Assembly: GCF_001310085.1 (NCBI RefSeq)
Contig: NZ_CP012643.1
Span: 899,001 to 963,000, forward strand
DNA: 64,000 nt
DNA from: Rufibacter tibetensis
GTDB taxonomy: Bacteria; Bacteroidota; Bacteroidia; Cytophagales; Hymenobacteraceae
Direction: 5' to 3'
The notes beneath the pieces were generated by a model that saw only the letters and a list, made by a program, of their open reading frames with translations, searched no databases and was not told the DNA's origin. Position numbers and translations under genes: made by a program. The number at the start of each line of letters is the position of its first letter. The first letter of the stretch is position 1. This document shows, one piece after another, positions 24,285 to 33,091 of the stretch.

Positions 24285-27200
24285 TTAGAAATCAATTCCA
24301 AAGTTGAAAGAGTAGATAGGAGTAATTGGATAGCGACCAGTATCAACCCCAATAGGAGCATTATCATTCCCAATATTTGGACCAACATAAGAACCTACCT
24401 CAGGGTCGTAGCCGGTGTATTTAGTGAACGTGTACAAGTTCTGAGCGCTAACTCCCACTCTGGCTCCCTTCACAAATCTTGTTTTAGCAAGAAGTGTAGT
24501 AGGCACGTTATAGTTCAAAGAAATGTTCTTGATTCTAACAAAAGAACCATCTTCTACATATTTAGAAGTGTGACGGGCAAAGTTCTTGTTAACATCACCA
24601 CCAGAAAGACGAGGAACATTTGTTCCCGGATTTTCCAACACACCTTCAGTATTCACTCTGGCATAATCTCTGGCTTCTCTGAACATATTCTGCCCCACGT
24701 TAATGTTGTTAGGGTTTGAATTACGGAAACGTACATAGTTGTACACATCGTTCCCAAATGTTCCGGTTAATAAGACGCTTAAATTGAAGCCTTTATAAGA
24801 GAAGTCGTTTGTGAAACCACCAAAGTATTTAGGCCATGGGCTACCGATTTTAGTCATGTCCAACTCATTGATGATGCCATCACCATTCAGGTCACGGAAT
24901 TTTACATCCCCTACCCAAACACTATTTTGTCCAACCGGGAAAGGTTTTCCCTGGCTATCAGCAGGGCGTGCACTAGCTTGAACTTCTTCCACAGTTTGGA
25001 AAATACCTTCCTCAATGAAACCGTAAAAGAACCAAGGAGATTCACCTACTACTGTTCTTTGTGACCAAAGCGGTTGGATATACCAATCTGGAGCATTGCG
25101 AGCAACTATACTGGATTCTGTATAAAGTTGAGTAACCTCAGCTTTAAAGTGGGAAATATTTAAATTTGATTCCCATTTAAAATCACCCTTGTCCATGTTA
25201 ATGGTGTTAAGAGATGCACTCCAGCCTTTGTTTTGAAGTGCACCAAAGTTTACAAGAGGAGCCTGAACAGAACCATTACCAGTAGATCCCATATACCAAG
25301 GTAAAGAGCTTCTCACAATAACATTATCTGTCTTTTTGATATAGTAGTCAGCTTCTAATTGAACACGGTTTTCAAATAAACCTAGGTTGATACCAAAATT
25401 ATTCGTTAATGTTTCTTCCCACTTGAAATTTGGGTTAGGATAGTTGGCAGCTAAGAAACCAGATCCCCATGGTGTTGGATATGGGTTGAGTCTTGCATAA
25501 ATGTTACCACCAGCACCTTGATTACCAGTTAAACCAGTTTCAAAACGCAACCTTAAATCGCTAACTACCGGAACCGCAAAAAATGGTTCTTCTGATACAC
25601 GCCAAGCCGCAGAGATGGAAGGGAAATACCCCCATCTGTTTTCAGGTCCAAAGTTTGCTGAGCCATCAGCACGGAATGCACCTTGAATAATGTAACGATC
25701 TCCAAAGTTATAGTTGATCCTGCCCAGGTAAGACTCCATTGCCCAATCGCCTTGTCCACCACCGGTAGTCTGGCTTGCATTTTGTTCACCCGCATTGATA
25801 TCTATAACCTCGTTCGTATTAAACCCACGTCTGCCAAGGGTAGTATTTTGCCAGGTAGACTCCTGTGATTCGTGCGTGGCCATTACAGTTAAACTATGCT
25901 TTCCAAACTGTTTAGCATATTGTAACATTTGGTTCCAGTTCCAATAGGTATTAGTTTCGTTCCTGATGTCTAACCGGGCAATGATATTCCGCTGGAAACC
26001 AAAAGTATAGGTTGGCTGAAAGTTTGTTCCTGCTCCGGTTCCATAATCAGCATTGAATGAAGTGCGGAATTCTAATCCTTCGGCTAGGTTAACAGTTGCA
26101 TTTAAGCCACCTAGAATTCGCCGTCTCACCATATCATTGGTGATGATATTAGCTAAGCCAATTGGGTTGGCCGGCGTAAACTGTTCAGCATCATCAGGGC
26201 TACCATCTGGGTTGAGTCTGCGCTCACCACCACCAAAGGTTCCATCTAAATTTCTTACAGGAATGGCTGGTGACAATTGAATGGCATTGTTGATGATATC
26301 AAACTGAGTGGTTGAGATTTGTTCGTTTGTTTGAGCAAAGTTTAAGTTCGCACCTAAAGTAAGCCATTTACGGGCTTTACTATCCAAGTTCAACCTTACG
26401 GAGGCACGGTCAAATCCTGAACCTACTGCTACACCCTGCTGATCCAGGTACTCACCTGACAAATAAAAGCGGGTACTTTCACTACCACCGCTCAGGTTCA
26501 ACTGGTGCTTGTTCATAGGAGCGTTATTAAATAACTCACGCTGCCAATTTGTTCCTTCTCCTAAAAGAGAAGGATCCAGGAAATCTTCGCGAATAGCTCC
26601 ACCTGCAAGGGCCTTATATTCATTAAACATTTGGGCGTATTCGCGCAGATTCATTACCTCCAGTTCTTTTGGTGGGGTTTGCACACTGGTTAAATAAGAG
26701 TAATTCACTCTTACATCGCCAGCTTTACCTCTTTTTGTGGTGATTAGAACCACACCATTAGTACCACGGGAACCGTAAATAGCAGTAGCAGAAGGACCTT
26801 GCAAGATATCCATGCTTTCTATGTCAGTTGGGTTAAGGGAAGCTAACGGGTTAACACCCGAAGTAGAAGTGGAACCCTGCACCTGCACACCATCTATCAC
26901 ATATAAAGGCTCATTAGAACCGTTGATAGAGTTGATACCTCTGATGTTTACTGAAATACCACCACCCGGAGCACCTGTATTTTGGGTTACGTATACACCC
27001 GGAGCACGTCCCTGAATAGCTTGTTCTACCGTTGTATTAACGGTTCTTTCTATGGCTTTTGCACCAATAGTAGTCTGAGCCGAAGGCACATCACTGGCTC
27101 TTAGTTCCCCATAACCAGTAACAACTACTTCGTTCAGGGTCTGAGCATCTTCTCTCAGGCTAACATTGATAGTAGACCTGTCTCCTACTGTTACTTCCTG

Positions 27201-27509
27201 GGCGACATACCCAATAAATGTAACCACTAGCACATCTGTGTTGCCAGCTTCTAAGGAGAAGTTACCGTTGGCATCTGTAGAAGCTCCATTGGTTGTACCT
27301 TTTACCACAACGCTAACGCCCGGCATCCCCGAATTATCAGTGGCGGAAACCACTCTACCAGTAACAGTTCTTCTGGCACCCTGTGCCAGACCATCATACG
27401 CCTGGATAAAAACGGATAAAAGGATAGCAAACGCCATCCATACCGTTTTAGACCTTAAGACATAGTTACTTTTGGGGTAATCTTTGTCTGAGTACAAGTT
27501 TTTAATCAT
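24285..27509 (-). CDS. SusC/RagA-family TonB-linked outer membrane protein
   Basis: TonB-dependent oligosaccharide importer of 1074 residues. A signal peptide (about residues 25-43, VWMAFAILLSVFIQAYDGLAQG) with a longer than usual N-region is followed by the carboxypeptidase-regulatory-like domain (TVTGRVVSATDNSGMPGVSV), the SusC signature LNEVVVTGYGE, the plug (EQAIQGRAPGVYVTQ ... IRGINSINGSNEPLYVIDG) and a 22-strand barrel to the C-terminal aromatic residue F. Its operon holds SusD and a surface lipoprotein. No regulator gene is next to it; the upstream gap is unusually long and carries an 8-G run 65 bases before the ATG. Confidence 0.95.
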   Translation of the reverse strand: MIKNLYSDKDYPKSNYVLRSKTVWMAFAILLSVFIQAYDGLAQGARRTVTGRVVSATDNSGMPGVSVVVKGTTNGASTDANGNFSLEAGNTDVLVVTFIGYVAQEVTVGDRSTINVSLREDAQTLNEVVVTGYGELRASDVPSAQTTIGAKAIERTVNTTVEQAIQGRAPGVYVTQNTGAPGGGISVNIRGINSINGSNEPLYVIDGVQVQGSTSTSGVNPLASLNPTDIESMDILQGPSATAIYGSRGTNGVVLITTKRGKAGDVRVNYSYLTSVQTPPKELEVMNLREYAQMFNEYKALAGGAIREDFLDPSLLGEGTNWQRELFNNAPMNKHQLNLSGGSESTRFYLSGEYLDQQGVAVGSGFDRASVRLNLDSKARKWLTLGANLNFAQTNEQISTTQFDIINNAIQLSPAIPVRNLDGTFGGGERRLNPDGSPDDAEQFTPANPIGLANIITNDMVRRRILGGLNATVNLAEGLEFRTSFNADYGTGAGTNFQPTYTFGFQRNIIARLDIRNETNTYWNWNQMLQYAKQFGKHSLTVMATHESQESTWQNTTLGRRGFNTNEVIDINAGEQNASQTTGGGQGDWAMESYLGRINYNFGDRYIIQGAFRADGSANFGPENRWGYFPSISAAWRVSEEPFFAVPVVSDLRLRFETGLTGNQGAGGNIYARLNPYPTPWGSGFLAANYPNPNFKWEETLTNNFGINLGLFENRVQLEADYYIKKTDNVIVRSSLPWYMGSTGNGSVQAPLVNFGALQNKGWSASLNTINMDKGDFKWESNLNISHFKAEVTQLYTESSIVARNAPDWYIQPLWSQRTVVGESPWFFYGFIEEGIFQTVEEVQASARPADSQGKPFPVGQNSVWVGDVKFRDLNGDGIINELDMTKIGSPWPKYFGGFTNDFSYKGFNLSVLLTGTFGNDVYNYVRFRNSNPNNINVGQNMFREARDYARVNTEGVLENPGTNVPRLSGGDVNKNFARHTSKYVEDGSFVRIKNISLNYNVPTTLLAKTRFVKGARVGVSAQNLYTFTKYTGYDPEVGSYVGPNIGNDNAPIGVDTGRYPITPIYSFNFGIDF

Positions 27510-29115
27510 AAGGTAATTTGAATTAGGTAGTAAAATTTACAACAATAATGCACTTCTGAAAAATCTAAGCCTTGGGGGGGGATTGGCTGGTGATACTGAA
27601 ACTAGCAGAACTTTCAAGAGGAGGTTTTTATGTCTTTCAAGGATTTGTAGTTTGATTTCAAACCCTCGTATCCTTAAGCAACCATATGATCAACCTTCTC
27701 CTCCTTTTTTCTTCAAGGTTCCTCCAAACGTCTTTTAGCGGCTTTACAAAACTAAGAATATTTTAAGCAGCTGTATAATACTTTTTTATCAAATCTTTGT
27801 TTGAATGTGTACTTTAAGTCTCGTCTTAAATGCCAACGATGGCATAAAGATTAAAAAAAAATAGCTGTTTATCAAAATTAAAGCTTACCTACTTCTAAGA
27901 TATTCACTTTTGATGAATTTTCAATACAGTACCCGATAATTTAGATATACTCAATCAGACAGAAACAATCCAAAGCATCATACTCGATTGATGAAAGATT
28001 ACTTATCCGCATTCGTATACTATTTCAAAGAATAAATACTAAGATTAAGTTCAAAGCAAGTAATCCTATTTTAACAAGCCTCTTGTAAGAAATGTATTTT
28101 AAACACTTATCAGAGAGATGGAAGGTTTTTTTTTAAGCTCTTTTACTTACCAGTAATGTAATGATTTACTGTTAGACTTACAGTTGAAACTCATTAAGTA
28201 GTAAGATTTAAAAGAGTAAATTTCTTGCAGAGTACCTTGGCTGATACAAGAATATTTTTTTTTGCTTCGCTATATTAGTTGCCTTTGTAGTCTTACCTAA
28301 CGTGGAACATTCGTTTCTAATTAATCAACTCCAAGGAATATTACTTTTTACTCCCTTCCCATTCCCCCAACTAGCGCAACCCTTTCTTTATAAAATTTAA
28401 AAAGATAATGGAATACTTAATATATTTTGCATTATTTATAAAAGGTCTCTTTCACATGCCTGAAGGCGTTCTGGAACCTCATATTTAAAACTAGGATCCA
28501 ACAAGGCAAGCAATTTCATCAGCATGTTCTTTAATCCACACCCTAAAAGTAGATAATATTTTCAGATTCTAGCACCTGCTAATGTTTCAGACCTAGACAC
28601 AAAATGTTAAAACCTTCAAAAAACAGGGCGTAGGTTGATGTTTTTGCAAAAAAAATTCTAAAAATCACTCGTCAGTGAGAAATTTCAAACCTGGCAAAAG
28701 GGTATGTGCTCCGAGCACTTCTTTCTTATTAGAGAAGCTAAGAACCAAGAGAAATTGAAATACAGGTGAGTAAATTAAGATTTCCTCTTTATGAAAAACC
28801 TATGTCGATGTTTATAGTAGTGACCGAGCACTACCAGGTTCAGTTGAGAAAGCCAGGCAACTCATGGTATTTCTGAGTATATCTTAAATTGTTTTACCGA
28901 ATACCTTTGGAGCATTTATGCAGTGAAGTTCTTCCTTTATAACTAATTGAATATTAGCTTACATTTTAGAACCAAGCTTAAAAGATTTAAGAAGCTTAAA
29001 GTGGCCTGAAACAAAACTCATAGAAGAATCTACTTAACACATATACATTTAGTCTTCTTTCTGCAAAACCCTTTGTTCTTTCAAATTGTAAAGCCCCTTC
29101 CCTCCTGATAAAACT
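27510..29115. other. 1.6-kb AT-rich non-coding gap between divergent genes
   Basis: No open frame of note on either strand. It holds the upstream regions of SusC (-) and the GH88 gene (+). Visible features: a run of eight G at 27574-27581, several T8-T9 and A8-A9 runs, purine-rich GAGGAGG near 27621 facing CTCCTCC near 27705, and a lone right arm GTGGCCTGAAAC of the 36-nt family at 29001-29012. I see no clear TAnnTTTG promoter. It may hold regulatory RNA or the remains of a lost gene. Confidence 0.6.
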
Positions 29116-30339
29116 ATGCGAACATTTTCCCTTCATCTGAAGATTACCCTGTTGTTTTTTGGATTGATCCAGTTTGGCTGCCGCTCAGGCAAACAGTTGG
29201 GTCAGTTTGCTCCTGAGGTTACCACTATTTCTCCTGAAGCAATCTCCAGAGTTTACCAAGAAGCCGCTGCACAATACAAAGCACTGGCCTCCAAGTTGCC
29301 ACAAGGACAATTCCCGAAGACCTATTATGCCAAAGTAGACAAACTAGAAACCAGCGGATCTGACTGGTGGTGTAGTGGCTTTTACCCGGGAACCTTGCTG
29401 TACCTCTACCAAACAACTGGCGACCAGCAATTGTATGCAGAAGCTTCCCGCATCATGGAAGATTTGAAAAAAGAGCAGTACAATACCTCTACCCATGACC
29501 TGGGCTTTATGATGTATTGCAGCTTCGGGAACGCAAACCAGATCAAGCCGAGGCCAGAGTACAAAGACATTCTGGTGAACAGTGCCAAATCCCTTTCCAC
29601 CCGCTTCAACCCGAAGGTAGGTGCCATTAAATCCTGGGATTCTGACCCGAAGGATTTCCTGGTGATTATTGACAACATGATGAACCTGGAAATCTTGTTC
29701 TGGGCTACCCGCACCACTGGCGACTCATCCTTTTACAAGACCGCCGTTACTCATGCAAACACCACGCTCCAGCACCACTTCCGGCCAGATTACAGCACGT
29801 ACCATGTGTTGAACTATGATCCTGCCACGGGAGAAGTAAAAGAGAAAAAAACTGCGCAAGGCTACGCCGATGAATCAGCTTGGGCGCGGGGTCAGGCATG
29901 GGGGCTTTATGGCTACACCGTCATGTACCGGGAGACCAAAGATCAAAAATACCTGACCCAGGCTACTCGCATGGCAGACTTCATGCTGAACCACCCAAAT
30001 CTTCCGAAAGACAAGATCCCTTACTGGGACTTCAACGCGCCTAACATCCCTAACGCGCTTCGGGACGCCTCTGCAGGGGCCATCAATGCGGCAGCCCTGC
30101 TGGAACTTTGCCGCTACGCTCCTGCCGATGCCGCCAAAAAGTACTTCAATGCCGCCGAAACTATCCTGACAACCCTTTCCACCGACACCTACCGAGCGGC
30201 ACCCGGCACCAATGGTGGCTTTCTCCTGAAACACGGGGTTGGGCACCATCCGGCAGGTACAGAAGTGGATACGCCTCTCACTTATGGTGACTACTATTAT
30301 ATAGAAGCCTTGCGCCGGTACCAGGAGCTTTTGAAGTAA
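29116..30339 (+). CDS. GH88 unsaturated glucuronyl hydrolase (lipoprotein)
   Basis: Hydrolyses unsaturated glucuronyl residues left at the non-reducing end of oligosaccharides by polysaccharide lyases. The 407-residue protein has a lipoprotein signal (LIQFGC, C22). The (alpha/alpha)6 barrel carries the two family aspartates in THDLGFMMYCSFGNA and VIIDNMMNLEILFWA, then GYADESAWARGQAWGLYGY and PYWDFNAP. Read divergently from the first SusCD operon, it suggests that locus targets a uronic-acid glycan rather than xyloglucan; no lyase is in the window. Assignment to GH88 is firm, GH105 less likely. Confidence 0.92.
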   Translation: MRTFSLHLKITLLFFGLIQFGCRSGKQLGQFAPEVTTISPEAISRVYQEAAAQYKALASKLPQGQFPKTYYAKVDKLETSGSDWWCSGFYPGTLLYLYQTTGDQQLYAEASRIMEDLKKEQYNTSTHDLGFMMYCSFGNANQIKPRPEYKDILVNSAKSLSTRFNPKVGAIKSWDSDPKDFLVIIDNMMNLEILFWATRTTGDSSFYKTAVTHANTTLQHHFRPDYSTYHVLNYDPATGEVKEKKTAQGYADESAWARGQAWGLYGYTVMYRETKDQKYLTQATRMADFMLNHPNLPKDKIPYWDFNAPNIPNALRDASAGAINAAALLELCRYAPADAAKKYFNAAETILTTLSTDTYRAAPGTNGGFLLKHGVGHHPAGTEVDTPLTYGDYYYIEALRRYQELLK

Positions 30340-30367
30340 AGCGCTGCAATGCCCTACATTCCTCTTT

Positions 30368-30404
30368 GTTTTAGATGTGTTTTTGTAAAAACAGGCTTAA
30401 AAAC
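30368..30404. repeat. 36-nt family palindrome, copy 12 (37 nt)
   Basis: Blocks GTTTTAGATGTG, TTTTTGTAAAAA, CAGGCTTAAAAAC. Right arm near consensus. Confidence 0.7.
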
Positions 30405-30430
30405 TGTTTTTTATGATTTCAGTTAAAATC
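30395..30430. repeat. 36-nt family palindrome, overlapping weak copy
   Basis: GCTTAAAAACTG and CAGTTAAAATC flank TTTTTTATGATTT. It shares bases with the right arm of the previous copy; the spacer resembles that of the copy at 35706. Confidence 0.4.
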
Positions 30431-30486
30431 TCTAACCTCCTTTGGAGTATAACCGCTAATCACTTCAAAATTAGAACTTCTCATCT

Positions 30487-30585
30487 ACTTTGTCATCCTG
30501 AAAAGACTTTATGGGCGTATTAGAAAAGCTTTTAGTAAGCACCATTAATGTTCTGTTCACAAGATCCTTTCAGGATGACAAAAGT
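30487..30585. mobile_element. MITE-like element with about 20-bp terminal inverted repeats
   Basis: ACTTTGTCATCCTGAAAAGA (30487-30506) and, on the other strand, ACTTTTGTCATCCTGAAAGG ending at 30585 match with one indel and one mismatch. The 58 bases between carry no gene. Size and layout fit a miniature inverted-repeat element or a large intergenic hairpin; no transposase or target duplication is identified. Confidence 0.55.
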
Positions 30586-30702
30586 GATGGAGATAAAAGA
30601 AGGCTGCACATGGAACAGTCTACCGCTAGAGAGAAAGTTAAGGTATTAGGATTTTGTTTGGCCCTACTCTCACTTGAGAATCCTCATTCTAACTTAAACT
30701 TC

Positions 30703-30738
30703 CTTTCGAGGCTTTTTTCTGAAAAAAAGCCCTAAAAC
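30703..30738. repeat. 36-nt family palindrome, copy 13
   Basis: Blocks CTTTCGAGGCTT, TTTTCTGAAAAA, AAGCCCTAAAAC. Well-paired inner arms (GGCTTTTTTC/GAAAAAAAGCC). Confidence 0.75.
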
Positions 30739-30742
30739 GAAA

Positions 30743-30769
30743 GAGCCGCAGTCCAGAAGACTGTGGCTC
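30743..30769 (-). terminator. Hairpin terminator after the GH3 gene
   Basis: GAGCCGCAGTC (30743-30753) pairs with GACTGTGGCTC (30759-30769) with one mismatch; on the minus strand it is followed by a pyrimidine-rich TTTCGTTTT. Confidence 0.7.
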
Positions 30770-30793
30770 ATGTAGGTGTTAAGCTAATTCAAA

Positions 30794-33028
30794 TTACAAC
30801 GTCACTTCTCCCCTGGCCCGGATGTCTTTGGAAGAGGAACCGGCCAGGATCTGGAATTTACCGGGCTCTAAGACCCATTGCTTTTTGCCTTCATCATAGA
30901 ACTGGAACGCATCTTTCTTTAAGGTAAGCGTCACGGTTTTGCTTTCGCCGGGTCTCAGGAATACTTTCTGGAAGGCTTTCAGTTCTTTCTCCGGGCGCTT
31001 CACCGAGGCTTGCTCGTCTTTCACGTACAGCTGCACCACTTCACCACCCGCTACTGAGCCGGTGTTTTTCACTTGAAGAGTTACCTGAACAGCATCGCCC
31101 TGGCGGTTTACTTTCAGATCATTGTAGCCGAAGGTGGTGTAAGACAGACCATGCCCGAAGTGGAAGAGCGGCTCCACGTTATAGGTGTCAAAGTATCGGT
31201 AACCCACAAAGATGTCTTCTTTGTATTCCACGTTCAGGGTGTCTCGGTCACCGGGGTATTGGCCCAACGCATGGGCGGGTGAATCCTGCAGCTTTTTAGG
31301 GAAAGAAACCGGCAGCTTGCCAGAGGGGTTGGTCTCCCCGAAGAGCACTTTGGCAATGGCGGTGCCGCCTTCCATACCCGGATACCAAGCCTGCACGATG
31401 GATTTGGTTTGGTTTACCCACTGGGTCATGTCAATCGGGCCACCACCGATGAGCACCACCACGGTGTTGGGGTTGGCTTTCAGCACGGCGGTGAGCAGTT
31501 GGTCCTGGGCAAAAGGCATGGTGAGGTTCGGTTTGTCAGCACCTTCTGAGTCAAAGGCCCCGCCGTTCCAATCATCGGTAAAGCCGTGCGTCCAGCCGCC
31601 CACGAAGATCACGCGCTAAGCACTTTTGGCGGCCTGCACGGCTTCGTCGATCAGCTTCTGGTTTGCCTTTTGGGCACGGGTCACTTCAAAGCCGGGAGCA
31701 AACGTCACTTTCACGCCTGAGCCTACCATTTTCCGGATGCCCTGCAGTGGCGTCACTTCGTACGGGGGACGCACCTGCGAGGAACCTCCGCCCATGGCTT
31801 GTTTGCGGGTGGCATTGGCGCCTATCACGGCAATGGATTTTACGCCTGTTTTCTGCAAAGGCAGCATATTTCCGTCGTTTTTCAGCAGCACGATGGATTC
31901 CTCGGCTACTTTGCGGGCGGTTTCCTGGTGGGCTTTAGTGCTCAGGGCACCCGGCGTGCGTTTCGCCCCGATCATGTTGGTGTGGTACATCACACGCAAG
32001 ATCCGGCGCACTTTCTCGTCAATCAAGGCCTCTTTCACCTGGCCACTTTTCACCAAGGTGATGACCGTATCGCCCATCAGGAATTTGTTATAATTGATGT
32101 TGGGCATCTGCAACAGATCAGTCCCCATTTCAATATCAGTGCCGTTGTTAATGGCTTGCATGGTATTCAGGACGGCGCCCCAGTCACTCACCACCAAACC
32201 TTTGAAACCCCACTCCCCTTTTAGGATGTCGTTGATAAGGTATTGGTTATGGGTGGCGTACTGGCCCCTGAATTTGTTGTATGCACCCATGATGGTGAGG
32301 GCCCCACCCTCGGTGATGGCAGCTTTGAAGGCTGGCAAATACAACTCGCGTAGGGCCCGCTCACTCATTTTCACGTCTACTTTGGCGCGGTTCACTTCCT
32401 GGTTGTTGGCGGCATAATGCTTCACGCAGGCAGCAATGCCCTGGTCCTGCACTCCTTTAATATAGCCTACCGCCATGCGGGCCGACAGGTACGGATCTTC
32501 GCTCAGGTATTCAAAGTTACGGCCGTTCAAAGGCGTGCGCATGATGTTCACGCCCGGCCCCAGGATGATGTCTTTGCCCCGCGCCTTCGCCTCGCTGCCC
32601 AGCACTTCGCCGAAGGCATAGCCTAACTCAGGGTTCCAAGTGGCGGCCAGGCCCACGCCGGTTGGTAAATAGGTGGAGGAGTCTGTTCCGGCATTGTCTA
32701 GCGACCAATCGCGCCCGTGTTCCGGCCGTACCCCGTGCGGACCATCGGACATGACCATCTCGGGAATGCCTAAGCGGGCCACTCCGCCCGAGGAAAAGGA
32801 AGAGACGCCGTGAATCATGTTCACTTTCTCTTCCAGGGTCATTTTGGAAATCAAGTCATTAATCTGGGCTTCGTGTAACATGTTAATGCCATTGCCCTCT
32901 AAATCGGCGGGGGAACCACCTGTGGTGTTCATGTTTTGCCCAGCCTTTTCTGAGGTGGAACAAGCAACGGTAAAGGCTACCAGCGCCAAACTGCAAAGCA
33001 TTTTAGAGCCAGGGAATCGGTAAGTCAT
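30794..33028 (-). pseudogene. GH3 beta-glucosidase (BglX type) interrupted by one in-frame TAG
   Basis: Periplasmic or surface beta-glucosidase, likely the last step of xyloglucan oligosaccharide breakdown. Read from ATG 33028 the frame is intact for 470 codons, meets TAG at 31616-31618, and continues in the same frame for 273 more codons to 30794. Part one has a lipoprotein signal (FTVAC), the GH3 N-terminal barrel and the nucleophile motif VVSDWGAV. Part two, starting RVIFVGGWTHGF, holds the rest of the GH3 C-terminal domain (EGADKPNLTMPFAQ, PGMEGGTAIAKVLFG) and the fibronectin III-like domain (GEVVQLYVKD). The stop follows QAAKSA; one change from GAG, CAG or AAG would explain it. No frameshift or other damage is seen, so it is a very recent mutation, a sequencing error or a read-through stop. 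The second part could start at GTG 31612, but alone it would lack the active site. Confidence 0.9.
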
Positions 33029-33050
33029 AGGTATTAATGGGTAAATAAAC

Positions 33051-33086
33051 TGTTTTGTAATGTTTTGAGAAAAAAAGCCCTGAAAG
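33051..33086. repeat. 36-nt family palindrome, copy 14
   Basis: Blocks TGTTTTGTAATG, TTTTGAGAAAAA, AAGCCCTGAAAG, between GH74 and GH3 genes. Confidence 0.6.
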
Positions 33087-33091
33087 GCGCG

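Larger units (their letters stand above)
30340..30793. other. Intergenic gap: palindromes, inverted-repeat element, terminator
   Basis: Between the convergent GH88 and GH3 genes. Contains palindrome copies at 30368, 30395 and 30703, a roughly 99-bp element with terminal inverted repeats at 30487-30585, and a terminator at 30743. A 74-codon frame at 30511-30735 spans these repeats and is not considered a gene. Confidence 0.6.

Noticed and set aside
30511-30735. 74-codon gene between GH88 and GH3
   Set aside because: The frame begins inside the inverted-repeat element and ends in a 36-nt palindrome; no start context or family resemblance.
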